In this document: piece by piece, positions 44,431-54,528 of the stretch | Layout: each line of letters begins with the position of its first letter | How positions within the stretch are numbered: position 1 is the stretch's first letter | Position numbers and translations under genes: made by a program | Notes under the pieces: generated by a model | The model's database searches: none | Seen by the model: the letters and a program-made list of their open reading frames with translations, nothing else | Told to the model about the DNA's origin: nothing | Origin: Pyropia yezoensis | Taxonomy: Eukaryota > Rhodophyta > Bangiophyceae > Bangiales > Bangiaceae | DNA length: 64,000 nt | Assembly (NCBI GenBank): GCA_009829735.1 | Contig: CM020619.1 | Coordinates: 33,272,283-33,336,282 of the forward strand | Direction: 5' to 3'

Positions 44431-45740
44431 CGCGTGGCAGGCGCTTGCGCCGGTCCAATGGGTCGGGTAGGGTGGCAAGTGTGGCGGGCGAGGGGCTGCT
44501 GCTGACCATCTTGTCAAGGCTTTCCTTGATGTCATGGACGATGCGAGCGGCAGGCTACCCTGCGGCGGATCGTAGCCCTCAGCTGTATGAAGGCGCGGCT
44601 AGACGGATGATGTGGTGGACGTGCCGATGGAGGGGGGTAGGAACGCGTCGTTGTCCGTCTTGTAACCAGAGTGCGCTGGTCCGTGAGCATGCCCCAGGTT
44701 GCAGGGGTGAGTGCTCGATGCGCCGCTGACGATGCGGACGACTTTCTGGCCGCCACAACTGGTCTCGCTGCTTTTCAGACCTGCGTGGAGGCGGTGGCTG
44801 CCGTGGGTGAGCGCCCAAATAGCTCCTAGAAGCGACACACTCCCCTGTCCGTTCTGCGACAATCTTGGCCGTGTACGCCGCGCCGTTGACCCCCCGGCTG
44901 TGTGCTTCTTGTTGTTTTTCTAAACCGAGGCACTTGAAGTTTTTCTCTCTCGTGAGAGCCGGGAGCGCAAAGATGAGACCTGCGCAGCCGCGGGACAAAA
45001 GAAGACGCGGGAGTAGGAGCCAGGAAAGAAACAAAAAGAAGAAGCGCTCGGCAATTCAATAGAGAACCGTTGTCATGCCTTCGATCGTCGCGCTCCGAGC
45101 CGGGAGCGATAGCGAAGGCCGCCGTACGTTTCGCTACAGCCGGGCCTCGCCTGCGACAATGCGGCCTCCACCAAGCGCCACGGGCGGCCGCGAGACCACA
45201 CGTGGGGCTCTATCACAACCGCACGCAGCTCTTCGGCCAGCGGCCGTACGATCAAGCGCCGGCGCGCGCTGCCGCCGCGGCAGCCGTCCTTTGTCGGAGT
45301 ACCGCAGTATAAGTGATGGCGCCAGCGGGGGGAAGAAAGAAGCAAAAAGGCACATGCGCCGCAGTATGGCCAGTTTCTGAAGAATAAGATGGTCAAGAAA
45401 AAATGCTCACGGCACGGTCACTGCACGATGCTTACAGCAAGTGATTCATATGTTCCCTGCAAAATCTCCCACTCGTTGCCGTCCTGCCCTGACAAGGCTC
45501 GCCGCTCACCTGCTGCCCAACCGATTACGTTGCGAACCCCGCTATTGGGCTCCAATACGAAGTGTGACCAGATCATTAGATCGGGGGATGTCAGCAACGT
45601 GTCGTCCCCTCACATGAGCACTGATTTATTCAAAATCAGCTTTAGTCTCGACTCTCGTTCCACGACGAGACCCGCTCAAAGCGGTTTGCCACCGAAGTTG
45701 AGACTTACCTCTGAGATTAACTATTGCAGTTCTCCCAGTT
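44431..45740. other. No recognised gene
   Basis: Frames of 70-150 codons occur on both strands; none has a domain. A basic tail RDKRRRGSRSQERNKKKKR near 45000 (plus) is low complexity. Nothing else is seen. Confidence 0.4.
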
Positions 45741-46230
45741 TTGTCCCATGAAGACAAGATCAAGAGCAAACTGTGTTTGACCAATGATATGACTCAGATG
45801 CTGCCTCTCTGGCCAATGACTGCTCTGCATGAGGGTCCCTTGTTGTACGAACAGTGTGATCGGGGGTTCTCTCGGAATTTCTGACCACTTCGAGGGCAGA
45901 ACAAGCACCGGCTGAGCGCTTCGGACTGTTCTTGACAGAGATGACCTGAGATAAAGGGCGAACCGGCGAGATCCGATGAAAGAACAAGAGTGTTTTGAGC
46001 AACCAGCGTGAGTTGCCAGAGCAGTTGTGGCCACAGCCAGAGCAGTTGTGGCCATAGCCAATCATCAGGTTCTTCCGACGGACGTGTTGCAGCACGCCAT
46101 TGGTAAGCCCTCAGCTGCGAGCATGCGATTGGCCCTTGCTCTTGTACACTTGCTCTTGCTCTTGTCCACATGGGACAAAATTAGGAAGACTACAATAGCT
46201 TCCCTGACCTCCTCCAGGTTGCCAATCGAA
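45741..46230. repeat. Repeat family C, copy 2 (CCAAT-rich)
   Basis: Second, diverged copy of 39280-39750 in the same orientation, with the same order of CCAAT/ATTGG boxes and of the CTTGTCCA and AAAATTA landmarks. This copy also contains a short tandem (AGAGCAGTTGTGGCCACAGC, about twice) near 46015-46055. Confidence 0.55.
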
Positions 46231-46439
46231 TGTTTCCAGCTCGAGTGCAACTTTGGACATGGGATTCAAACAGGGCCGATTATTTCGCAGCCTACTCGGC
46301 TGTGCGAATCAGGTGGCACAAACCGATTGAGGCCCATGCCGCCTGATTCCGGGGCGTGCGTTTTCCCCTGGAGCGACACCCCTCCACATGCCCCAGCGCT
46401 GTCGCCAGCGCCCATCCCCGTCCCCAGCACGTCCACCCC

Positions 46440-46620
46440 GCTCCCGGCGCATCCGTCCCCAACCAGGCGCATCCACCCCCCGCCCGACGCATCCACCCCC
46501 CGCCTGGCACATCCACCGCGCCCGGCACATCCACCACCGCCCCTCCCCCCCCCCTGCGATGCATGCATCCCCGTGACAGACCCACCCCTCCCCCCTCCGC
46601 GCGTTCACTCCCGCGTCGGG
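46440..46620 (+). repeat. Minisatellite with CATCCACCCC-type units
   Basis: Units of about 18-21 bases around GCGCATCCACCCCC and GGCACATCCACC repeat six to eight times. The segment is an inverse relative of 44270-44430. Confidence 0.6.
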
Positions 46621-46695
46621 GCGCACCTGGCGCCACCCCGCTCGGGCACACCCGCCCCCCGCACCCATACAATGCCCCGGTTCCGTTGCTAGGTT

Positions 46696-47685
46696 GGGGT
46701 TAGGTTGGGGATTTGTGTGGTGGGGTTAGGTTGCACTTGCGTCTCATTGGTCAACGTCCGGATTGCTCGGGGCCGTTCGCTTTGCAAGATTCGATGCCCT
46801 CTCTGTAGGTCGCAGCCAGGGGTGGGCTCAGGTTTCTGATCGTCACAGTTCTTCTGCCCACACCGGAGGCCTGGGCTCGTATCCTCCAAGGCAAGTAGTC
46901 CCTTCGTAACGCGCAAGGCTGCACCAAGGCACGGGGTGGGCTTTGGCCTATCTCAGCACGCGCAGGTCCAGTCCCTCAGACAGGCTTCAGCCCGGCTGGA
47001 AGGTGGTAGGTACACAGTACGCGAGCCGGCCACCCGGCCCGCCTGTCTCTAGTCTTCCTCGATGACCTTCGGCCCCCGCCTGGCTACGATCTTCCAGGAC
47101 CTTTAGGCCCTCCTGGACCCGGGGGAGCCTGAGGTCCAATCACTGAATAATTATGTTACCTTCTCGAGGCCCGCAGGGCTCTTACGTATTGATACAATTC
47201 TATGTCGCGGTGAGCAGCGGAGTCGTTTCCAGACACCAAGTTCGCTCACATGACAAAGCAACATGCAGTATCCATGAAGGGGAAAAGTGAGCGAGCACCT
47301 AGGCGGAGGTACGGAAGCGAAGGGGCGGGGGGTACGGGGGACACGGGGGAGGGGACGGGACGACGGAAGGGGGGCGGTGGGGAAGGGGGGGGTGGGGGGA
47401 GGGGCAGACAGGAGGGGCAGGTGTATACACCTCCGACATGCAGCACACACCTGAGAGAGAAAAGGCGCGCACTCTCGCGCAGCGCGCAGCTGCCGGCAGA
47501 CAAGCTTTCCGGGCTGCCCATGCAGTTCAGGAGCTGTGACGAGCGGAAAGCTAACCCCACCCCATGCCGCCATCCACAGTACGTGCAGCGAGTCTTGGTA
47601 TCGTGCGACCCCAAGCAATCCAGGTGTTGACCAATGGGGTGCGAACGCAACCTAACCCCACCCCACCGACCCCAACCTAACCCCA
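46696..47685. mobile_element. 1-kb inverted-repeat element without a clear gene
   Basis: The left end 46696-46782 and the right end 47609-47685 are inverse copies: GGGGTTAGGTTGGGG, a variable G/T stretch, TGGGGTTAGGTTGC, then CATTGGTCAAC and GGATTGC followed by GGGG. Identity is about 80 percent by eye over roughly 80 bases. The interior has no frame with a known domain. Layout and size suggest a non-autonomous transposon (MITE-like). No target duplication is obvious. Confidence 0.6.
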
Positions 47686-47708
47686 CTCTTGGCACAGAAG
47701 CCACAGTG

Positions 47709-48804
47709 ACAGTGCCCCGACAGCCATTGAAGCGATCCTTCTTGCTTTGCTGTGCCTTACCTGCCCTGTGCTCGCCTTCCCTGCCGCGCTTTTTGTTTTT
47801 GTTTTTTCATCTCTCGCATGTTTCTGGACGTATTCTTCCCCGGTGTCCGCCTGATGCATGTCGCTTCGCCTTTGCTTGTGCCACTCTTGCCTCCGGCCCT
47901 TCTCCCGCCGTTTCGCACATGGACGGCTCACGCTGTAAGTTGTGACTCTCGCAGGCTCGATGAAGTCTGGTGCGCTCTTTCGTGTCTTGTCGTCGGGGGC
48001 TGCGCATGCTTGAGGACATGTCGATGTCTTGGGGTCCCGGTGCTGTCTTGTGTGTTCACGCGGTCCGCATTGACTGATCAGCCTCGGGGTGCCTCGCCAG
48101 CCAGGGCGAGCCTCATACTGGACGTTCTTCCTCAAGCGCCGCACAAGGCATGAGAACGTGAGACAGAGCCACAGGAAAAAGAAAAACGTGTACGATGTCT
48201 CACCACCCGAGTCTGAACGAGAAGACACATCTGATGAAGACGCAGCAAATAAATGTAGACCCAGAGTACTGGCATTATACAAGAACAGCACTTCAAGCCC
48301 TCACAACAGAGTGCCAACGGAGAAACTATGAAGAACGAAGCCAGCAAGCAGGCCAAGGACGCAGTGACGAAGAGAACGAGAGAGGTACTGGGACACATAA
48401 CGTCAACAAAAAAAAAGCCACTGAGGCAAAAAAAAAAAAAAAAGGCGTGGCCGGGAAGGCGATCAGAAGGGAGGAATGGCAACATACATCCTCCCAGAAT
48501 CACAACAGCCAGCACGAGCCGTCCATGTCCAGGATCCGCCGTACTCTGCGAGTAAAAAAAAAAACACGACAGGAACAGAACCATAAAACAGGCGACAGAG
48601 TGTGAAACGGCGGGAGAAGGGCCGGAGGCAAGAGTGGCCCAAGCAAGGGCGAAGCGACAAGCACCAGGCGGACACCGGGGAAGAAGACGTCCAGAAATAT
48701 GCGAAAGAGGCAAAAAAAAAAAAAGCGCGGCAGGGCAGGCGAGCAGAAGCCAGGTAAGGCACAGCGAAGCAAGAATGATCGCCGCAATGGCTGTCGGCAC
48801 AGTT
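47709..48804. mobile_element. Foldback element with about 205-bp inverted arms (family D, copy 2)
   Basis: 47709-47918 and 48602-48804 are inverse copies at roughly 85 percent identity, sharing CGACAGCCATTG, GCTGTGCCTTACCTG, the CCTGCCGCGC-T-run block, TTCTGGACGT and the block CTTCCCCGGTGTCCGCCTG. The 680-base interior contains the segment shared with family D copy 1 (about 48143-48370) and A runs at 48397-48450. The interior frame gives SLNEKTHLMKTQQIN and LQALTTECQ, related to the other copy. The transposition class is unknown. It starts only some 25 bases right of the previous element. Confidence 0.65.
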
Positions 48805-49329
48805 AACACCTGGGAGTTTGCTGGCACACCATCCCTCGCAGAAGAGTGCACGCCGCAGCGTACGTCGTGACGCGCCTTGGAACGCTACGTGACCGCACGC
48901 GTGCCCCTTCAACTTTGCTCCTCGCGACCGCCTCATGACATAGGTGTGTTCTGGACCAGACGTTCTCATCGGCCCCTGTTCCACATGGCATAGAGTAATA
49001 GAAGGTTTTTGTTGTTAGCCCACCCCGAGAACCCCGCCAGTGCGAGCTCGTTGTAACCGCGGTTGAGCCCGCACCATCGGAATTGTGCCACTCGTATGAC
49101 GGACCGCGCACGTTAAAATCTCTCTAATCAGGGAACGTGTCTCGGCCATACCAGATTGACCCCGTTTCGGCCGCAGATTCGGCCTGAAACGAGGCGAGCA
49201 CGAGTTGCTGACAGCTCTTTATTACAGCGACGACAAGATTCATGCGCCGACTGCACGCATAGTCAACGGTAGGGCGTCCTGCTCTTCTGGGTTTTCAAGA
49301 TGACTGCGGTGTCTGGTTGGCTCCCCAGT
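48805..49329. other. Spacer, nothing recognised
   Basis: Mixed composition; no frame with a domain; no repeats detected by eye. Confidence 0.4.
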
Positions 49330-50643
49330 TCAATTACGACCGTTCATTGGCCAGATGTACCTTTGTCAGCCTGAGCTGCATGTCTTGCACTTGGCCGCCC
49401 GTATTTCGAGTAGGAAAAGAACGTGTCTGGGTTGAGCCCTCTGATGAGCCTCGGAAGGGGGGGGCGGGTGTCGACTTCCTCCCAAAGTATGGGCTACTTT
49501 TTGATCTCATGGGCGAGAAGTCGTCGTCTGCGCCTTCGTCGTCAACACAGTCTGCGACCGCGGGCGTGTCCCTGTCTGAGGCGGGAGTCCGGACGCGACG
49601 AACCGCCTCCGAGGCGTCCGTTCCGTCGCCCGCGGCCGCGCACGGGGGGCACGGGTCCACCCCGGGTCACCTTATGTCCACAATTGCGCGGCCGGCCTCT
49701 GGGGCGTCGGCCCCCGCCGCTGCGGCGGCAGTTGTCCCTGCGTGGCCGGGTCGGCCTGCTCTCCTTTTTGCCTGTGCTGTTTTTTTGGCCGCTTCCCGTG
49801 CAGCGGCGGCCCCGGCGAGTGTCGGGGGGGCTGGCGCCGACCCCCGCCGCGGTGTGGGTGTTCAGGTTGGTGGTTTTGGTCGTGGCCCGGCAGCAGCAGC
49901 AGCAGAGGAAGGTGCTGATGGTGGCCGAGCTCAAGGTGCTGATCAAGATGTCGGACAAGGCCAGGACGAGCGTCGGGAGGGGGGGGGGGGGTAGACGGTG
50001 CTCGCGGGTTGGCCGGCGCCGCACCTCCGGGTGGTCCTTGTCCCTCCCGCGGTGGGGGGGGGGGGTCTCCTGGTTCGTGGTCGTGGAGCGCGGCGCTCGT
50101 TTGCGCTGGGAGGGGGGCTCAGCCACCACCACCGCGCGGGACTTTGTTGGGGCCTCGGCCCCCGTCCCTCAAGTCATCCGCACCGCGTCACCCCCCCTTC
50201 CCGCCCGCACTGCGGCTCCTGAGGGAGCTGATCTCGGACGTCAAGACGGTCACGGTGACGGTGTGTGTGGTGATGGTCGTTTTGGCGGACGTGCGCGGAG
50301 GTGTGTGAATGGGCGTGATGCTCATGGCCGTGCGGGTGGGCGTGCTGGTCTGCGTGGTCATGGCGGTGGGCGCGGGAGCGGTATGGTGGATGATGAGGCG
50401 GGGGGGACGGCGGCCAATATCCATCCCCCCGCCTCCGACTCCACCCCCCGCGCTGCCGCGTTCCCACCGCTCACCCCCCCCCCCCACCCCCCCCCCCCCG
50501 CCGGACGTGGCATCAAAGGAGTGTACCGAGAGCGGGTGGCTCCCCGGCGTCGACAACATCACGCACATCATCACGCTGACGTCGTCGCCGGCGGCGCCGC
50601 TCGTCGGCGCGGATTCAAGGGGCGTGTCCGCCGGCACCGGTGA
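49330..50643 (+). other. Coding-like region, frames unresolved
   Basis: From about 49330 to 49994 a plus-strand frame has protein-like composition (RVGKERVWVEPSDEPRK, LPKYGLLFDLMGEKSSS, then a hydrophobic Ala stretch and a Gln/Gly/Asp tail GADQDVGQGQDERREG). A different plus frame looks better from about 50190 to 50640 (GADLGRQDGHGDG, GMVDDEAGG). G runs at 49980-49992 and 50056-50069 lie between. Either introns or homopolymer length errors may separate them. Antisense to 50230-50370 is a striking His-rich frame. No domain is recognised. Confidence 0.25.
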
Positions 50644-50912
50644 CGGCGGCGGCAGGCCTCGGGGGGGGGGGGGGGGACAGCACGCACCACCCCCCTCCCA
50701 CAGGGGGGTGCACGGCAGCCTACCCCCTCGGAGTTGACCAACGACTGTGCGGGGTTGGAACCTGTTTTGCGCTGTGGGCGTGCCGGCGCCGACCGGAGCG
50801 AGTACGTCTCCAGCGGCGGCGACAGGCGTCGCTGTTGCAGCGCCGGTACCTCCGCCTCTCCGACCAACGAGTATGAGCCGCGGCAGGTGCTATCATTGAG
50901 GCCGAAAACATT
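50644..50912. other. Short spacer 3-prime of the transposase gene
   Basis: It contains a C/G hairpin ACCCCCCTCCCACAGGGGGGT near 50689. No inverted match to the DNA right of 53.6 kb was found. Confidence 0.35.
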
Positions 50913-53615
50913 TTACTCCCTCGATTTTTCGCGCAGGAGGTACGCTCCAATGGTCGTAGCAGCCTCCTTGCATATGCCAGCCGCCCACTTGTTGCGCGCT
51001 TTGGCGGCCGTGCTGGCCTCAGCGCCGCACGCTGGCAGCTGCGGCTTGTTCTCTCGGCGTCGTTTGTCGCCCGCCTTGGTGGCCTTGTGTGCTCCCGCCA
51101 CGCTGGGCCTCCGCGAGGGGGAGTGGCGCGCCAACACTTCGGCCCCCGCCTCCCTCGCCAGCGCCATCGCCCGCACGAACGCCGTGGCGCGCTCAAGCTC
51201 CGTGGCGCCAAGGTACTTGTCAGCGTTCTGACCGTACCGCCCGTGCCAGGCTTCAAGCCCCTGTTCCCCATACAGTCCGATACTCCCGAACCGCTGCAAA
51301 AAAGCGGGAGCATGACACATGAGATTGTGAAGCTTGGGGGAGATGGATAGCCAGGGAAAGCTGGTTTTCAGCAGGCTGACCATGCCCGCCGTATCCGCCT
51401 GGAAGCTCCGGACCTCGTCCGCAGGAACAACTGAGGCCCGGTTGAGCGTCGTGCGGACGCGGTTCCACATGGTCCAGGCCTCCTCGTAGGCGGCGAGGTG
51501 GCCGTCCGACACCCTCCCCTTCAGTGCAGCACACACGACCGCCCAGCTGTCACCAATGGTATGGCAGTCGCGGCTGATGAACAGCCCTCCTTGGAAGGAC
51601 GTCGGCCGCACGCGCACCTGGTCGTGCAGGATCTCAACAAGCTCCAGGGCGAAGGCAGCGCCCGCCTGCCGCCAACGCGCTGCATCCTGGCTGGCGCTTG
51701 CGCACAGCATCACCATCTCAATTGCAAGACGCAAGTACCGGAAGTTAATTCCGATGGTCGCGTGCAGGGGAATCGGCACGATTTGCCCTGGTACGATCGC
51801 AAGTAGCGGGCTCCGCTCGACTGATCCCCGGTCCCCGACAGCAGGTACAGCGCCCTCGGCCAGCATACGAGTCGAGTAGTACGAGGCCTCCCGCAAACGC
51901 CGGCCGACGACAACGTCCCGCAGCGTCCCGTACGTCGCGCCCAGCAACCTCTGCGCCGCGCTGGGCGACCGCGTGCTCAAGCAGTAAAGGCACGGCTGCG
52001 TTGCAGACGCGCCCTTGTGCCCCAGCATGTCACACTGCGCGGCATAGTCGCCCCCGAGGAACAGCCGCACGGGCCGCCGCTCACCGCGGACAAGGACCCC
52101 CTCTCGCAGCAGGGCGACAACTTGAGGCTGGTGCGTCAGCAGCATCTTCTTGAGGTCTTCGTACTCGTCGTCGTCACAGGGGCAGACGCCCGCCAGGATG
52201 ATGTTTGATGGATTGTTGGGGTGGGCTTGGTTGATAATGGCCGCTACAATCTTGACGGTTCCCGGGTCGCCGCCTTTGTCAAGCCCCAAGGTAACCTGCA
52301 CCCCTTGCACAGAAGGGGCAGGTGCGCCAGGGAAGGGCCCCACTCTGGGGGCACCGGCGCTCTCCGATAGTGACGGCGGGAGGACGACCCTCTCAATGAA
52401 GGCGTCCTTATCGATGAGCGCCGACACGCCTTCCTGGATTGCCGCCGTCAGGGACGCCAGGTGGGCGCCTATGCCGGTCGCAACGACTACTTTGCCCGGC
52501 AGGGAGCAAAGCTGCCGGCGCGCAGCGCGCAGCACGGGCTGGCTCGCCAGTCCGCTGTGGGCCCCCCCCAGAGCCAGGCGCCAGCGGTTGAAGCACCGCT
52601 GGCTCATGGAGAGCGCTGCCACCAGGCCCACCTGCTCAGGGACAGACAGGTGTGCACGCGCGCGCGAGATGGGCACCCGACGACGCGGCAAGCTCTCGCC
52701 CGCGGCGCCCCCCGCCACTCGAAAGCGGCGTGCGCGGGCGCGGCGCTTGTTGTCCTGGCAGGTCTTGACCCGCGCCTTCCGCGGCGTCAGCCGCCTGACG
52801 TACACGCGCTTCGCCCCGTTCTTGTGCTTCAGCCGTATCTCAAGGCGCTTGTCACGGAGCAAAATTGCCCCAGCAAATGCCTCAAGTACAGCAGTTTCCT
52901 GGTCCCCTTGGTACTTCCCTGCCAGAAGCCCGGCCAGAAATGCACGGCTGCTCGGGAGCTCCGCCGCCTCCGCCGCTACCGCGCCTCCCGTCCCCCGCAC
53001 CATCGCTCCACTGGAGTCCCCCTCGTGCCGCTGCTGGACTTCTCCTGCTGCAGGGGCGACACGCACGTCGGGGCGGTCCCGCTGCTCCTCTAGTGGGCGC
53101 CCGCCGACAGCTTTCGGCTCAGCTTCCGGCTCAGCAGCCCGGCGGGCGGTCTGTCCTGCTGCTGCCCACCCCCCCCCGGCCACAAGGTTGACGCTTGAGG
53201 TTGGCGCTTGAGCTGCGGCAGGGAGCGAGGCGGCGTGCGTAGCCTCCAAGGTGGAGGGGCTCGCAGCTCCCCCGCTTTTGCGCGAGGGGTGCAAGGAGGC
53301 GGAAAAGTCCGACGTGGGCGGCAACACGGTTGTCTGGCTGCCTGCCTTGTGCGGGGCGAGCTGCTCGACGGGAGACGGCGTGCCATCAGAGCGGGGGCTG
53401 ACAGGGGGAGCACAGGAAGCGGGGACTGCCGCCTCTCGGCGGGCCGCGCGCTTGCGCCGGCCGCAGCACGTGTCACAGAGACCCCGAGGGGTACCGCTCG
53501 CGTCTGTGCCCAGTATCCCAGCGCCCTGCTTGCAGGCTAGCACAGGAAGGCTGGATACGACCGCAGGGGATGAACCTCCGTGGCAAGACTGCGCCCACTT
53601 CCGCCAGACGTCCAT
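50913..53615 (-). CDS. DDE-type transposase-like protein, apparently full length
   Basis: A 900-residue frame from the ATG of MDVWRKWAQSC; the frame is open further upstream to 54053 but with Arg/Cys-rich, unconvincing residues. Parts: a Cys motif (Cys28, Cys47, Cys50), a Pro/Ala linker, a basic region, then an RNase-H-like core inferred from order and spacing: Asp446 in VTLGLDKGGDP, Asp523 in LFLGGDYAAQC, a CLYC pair (Cys542, Cys545), SPKLHNLMCHAPAFL, and Glu784 or Glu788 in GEQGLEAWH. It ends with a basic tail. Similar GGDY/CxWC/GEQG blocks occur, as I recall, in uncharacterised repeat proteins of cnidarians, which I take as transposases; that comparison is from memory. It is homologous to the truncated protein of the TIR element at 12046-15587, whose frame agrees block by block. 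No inverted repeats were found around this copy, so it may be an element with unseen ends or a domesticated gene. Confidence 0.7.
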   Translation of the reverse strand: MDVWRKWAQSCHGGSSPAVVSSLPVLACKQGAGILGTDASGTPRGLCDTCCGRRKRAARREAAVPASCAPPVSPRSDGTPSPVEQLAPHKAGSQTTVLPPTSDFSASLHPSRKSGGAASPSTLEATHAASLPAAAQAPTSSVNLVAGGGWAAAGQTARRAAEPEAEPKAVGGRPLEEQRDRPDVRVAPAAGEVQQRHEGDSSGAMVRGTGGAVAAEAAELPSSRAFLAGLLAGKYQGDQETAVLEAFAGAILLRDKRLEIRLKHKNGAKRVYVRRLTPRKARVKTCQDNKRRARARRFRVAGGAAGESLPRRRVPISRARAHLSVPEQVGLVAALSMSQRCFNRWRLALGGAHSGLASQPVLRAARRQLCSLPGKVVVATGIGAHLASLTAAIQEGVSALIDKDAFIERVVLPPSLSESAGAPRVGPFPGAPAPSVQGVQVTLGLDKGGDPGTVKIVAAIINQAHPNNPSNIILAGVCPCDDDEYEDLKKMLLTHQPQVVALLREGVLVRGERRPVRLFLGGDYAAQCDMLGHKGASATQPCLYCLSTRSPSAAQRLLGATYGTLRDVVVGRRLREASYYSTRMLAEGAVPAVGDRGSVERSPLLAIVPGQIVPIPLHATIGINFRYLRLAIEMVMLCASASQDAARWRQAGAAFALELVEILHDQVRVRPTSFQGGLFISRDCHTIGDSWAVVCAALKGRVSDGHLAAYEEAWTMWNRVRTTLNRASVVPADEVRSFQADTAGMVSLLKTSFPWLSISPKLHNLMCHAPAFLQRFGSIGLYGEQGLEAWHGRYGQNADKYLGATELERATAFVRAMALAREAGAEVLARHSPSRRPSVAGAHKATKAGDKRRRENKPQLPACGAEASTAAKARNKWAAGICKEAATTIGAYLLREKSRE

Positions 53616-54528
53616 TCCCTGGGTTGGCTTCAGAAGGAGGCGCGAGCAGTCGACGCACAGGTAAGCCCATACCCTGCCTCGAAAGGCGGCAACAACGTCT
53701 GCTAAACAAGCTCTGTGTACGTAAAAAAAGGAACAGAAACGGCGAAGAATAAAACAAAGGGGCGCAAGTGGGACCGGGAATGGCGGGCAGTGGGAGCGGA
53801 AGGAGTCAGCGTCGTCCCACGAGTGCAGCCCCTCTCCCCCACCTCGATCACGCCACGCCGTCTGCCATGTGCATGTCAGAAAAAACGTACGTCCTGTCTT
53901 TATTGTCGTCCGCCATGCTGAACCCACCGCAGGAAGACAGCGCAGTGACTGCACCAGCGACGCGGATCCGCGGGCTGCCTGGGCAGGCACCTGATGGCGA
54001 CGGACGCCACAACGCCCGCCACAACGCCCGCCACAACGCGCGCGCGCGGGCAAGCTGTGATCCGGCGAATCAAAAGTCGTCCTCGACCCCTCTCAGAGAG
54101 GTCGTGGAGGCCGAAATTGGGACGCGCCAGCTTTCACAGCGGCCGGGACCTGGGAAATTGGGACGCGTCCAAATTTCGGTGTTTACGGTCTCTGTGAGCG
54201 GGGGCCATCTCCGAGGACCACTCATATTCTAGCACGTTGCACCGGATTTTTTCAAACGGGTGATGTAAAGCTCTGACCAGGCTCAGACCCAGAAGAGCAG
54301 GCTTGACTATGCGTGACTGGTGCCCACAAAAAAGTCGGGGGTGTTCATTCATCCCGAGCCCAATCTCGATCTCACGTCGTCTAAAAACGCTCTGGGGCCC
54401 GTTTCACGTAAGTCCAGTGGGCCGGAACGAGGAAGATCGGATAGAGAGGTCGGACAGCTCCACGCGCCAATGAGCACTCGCCACGTCGACATTTGAAATG
54501 ACCCCCTAGACGGTCGGAAAGCCTGTCG
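53616..54528. other. Upstream of the transposase gene
   Basis: The DNA just upstream has a GCCACAACGCCC tandem (three units near 54006-54040) and the word GAAATTGGGACGCG twice (about 54113 and 54153), 40 bases apart. These could be binding sites or part of an element end. No promoter element is clear. Confidence 0.35.
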
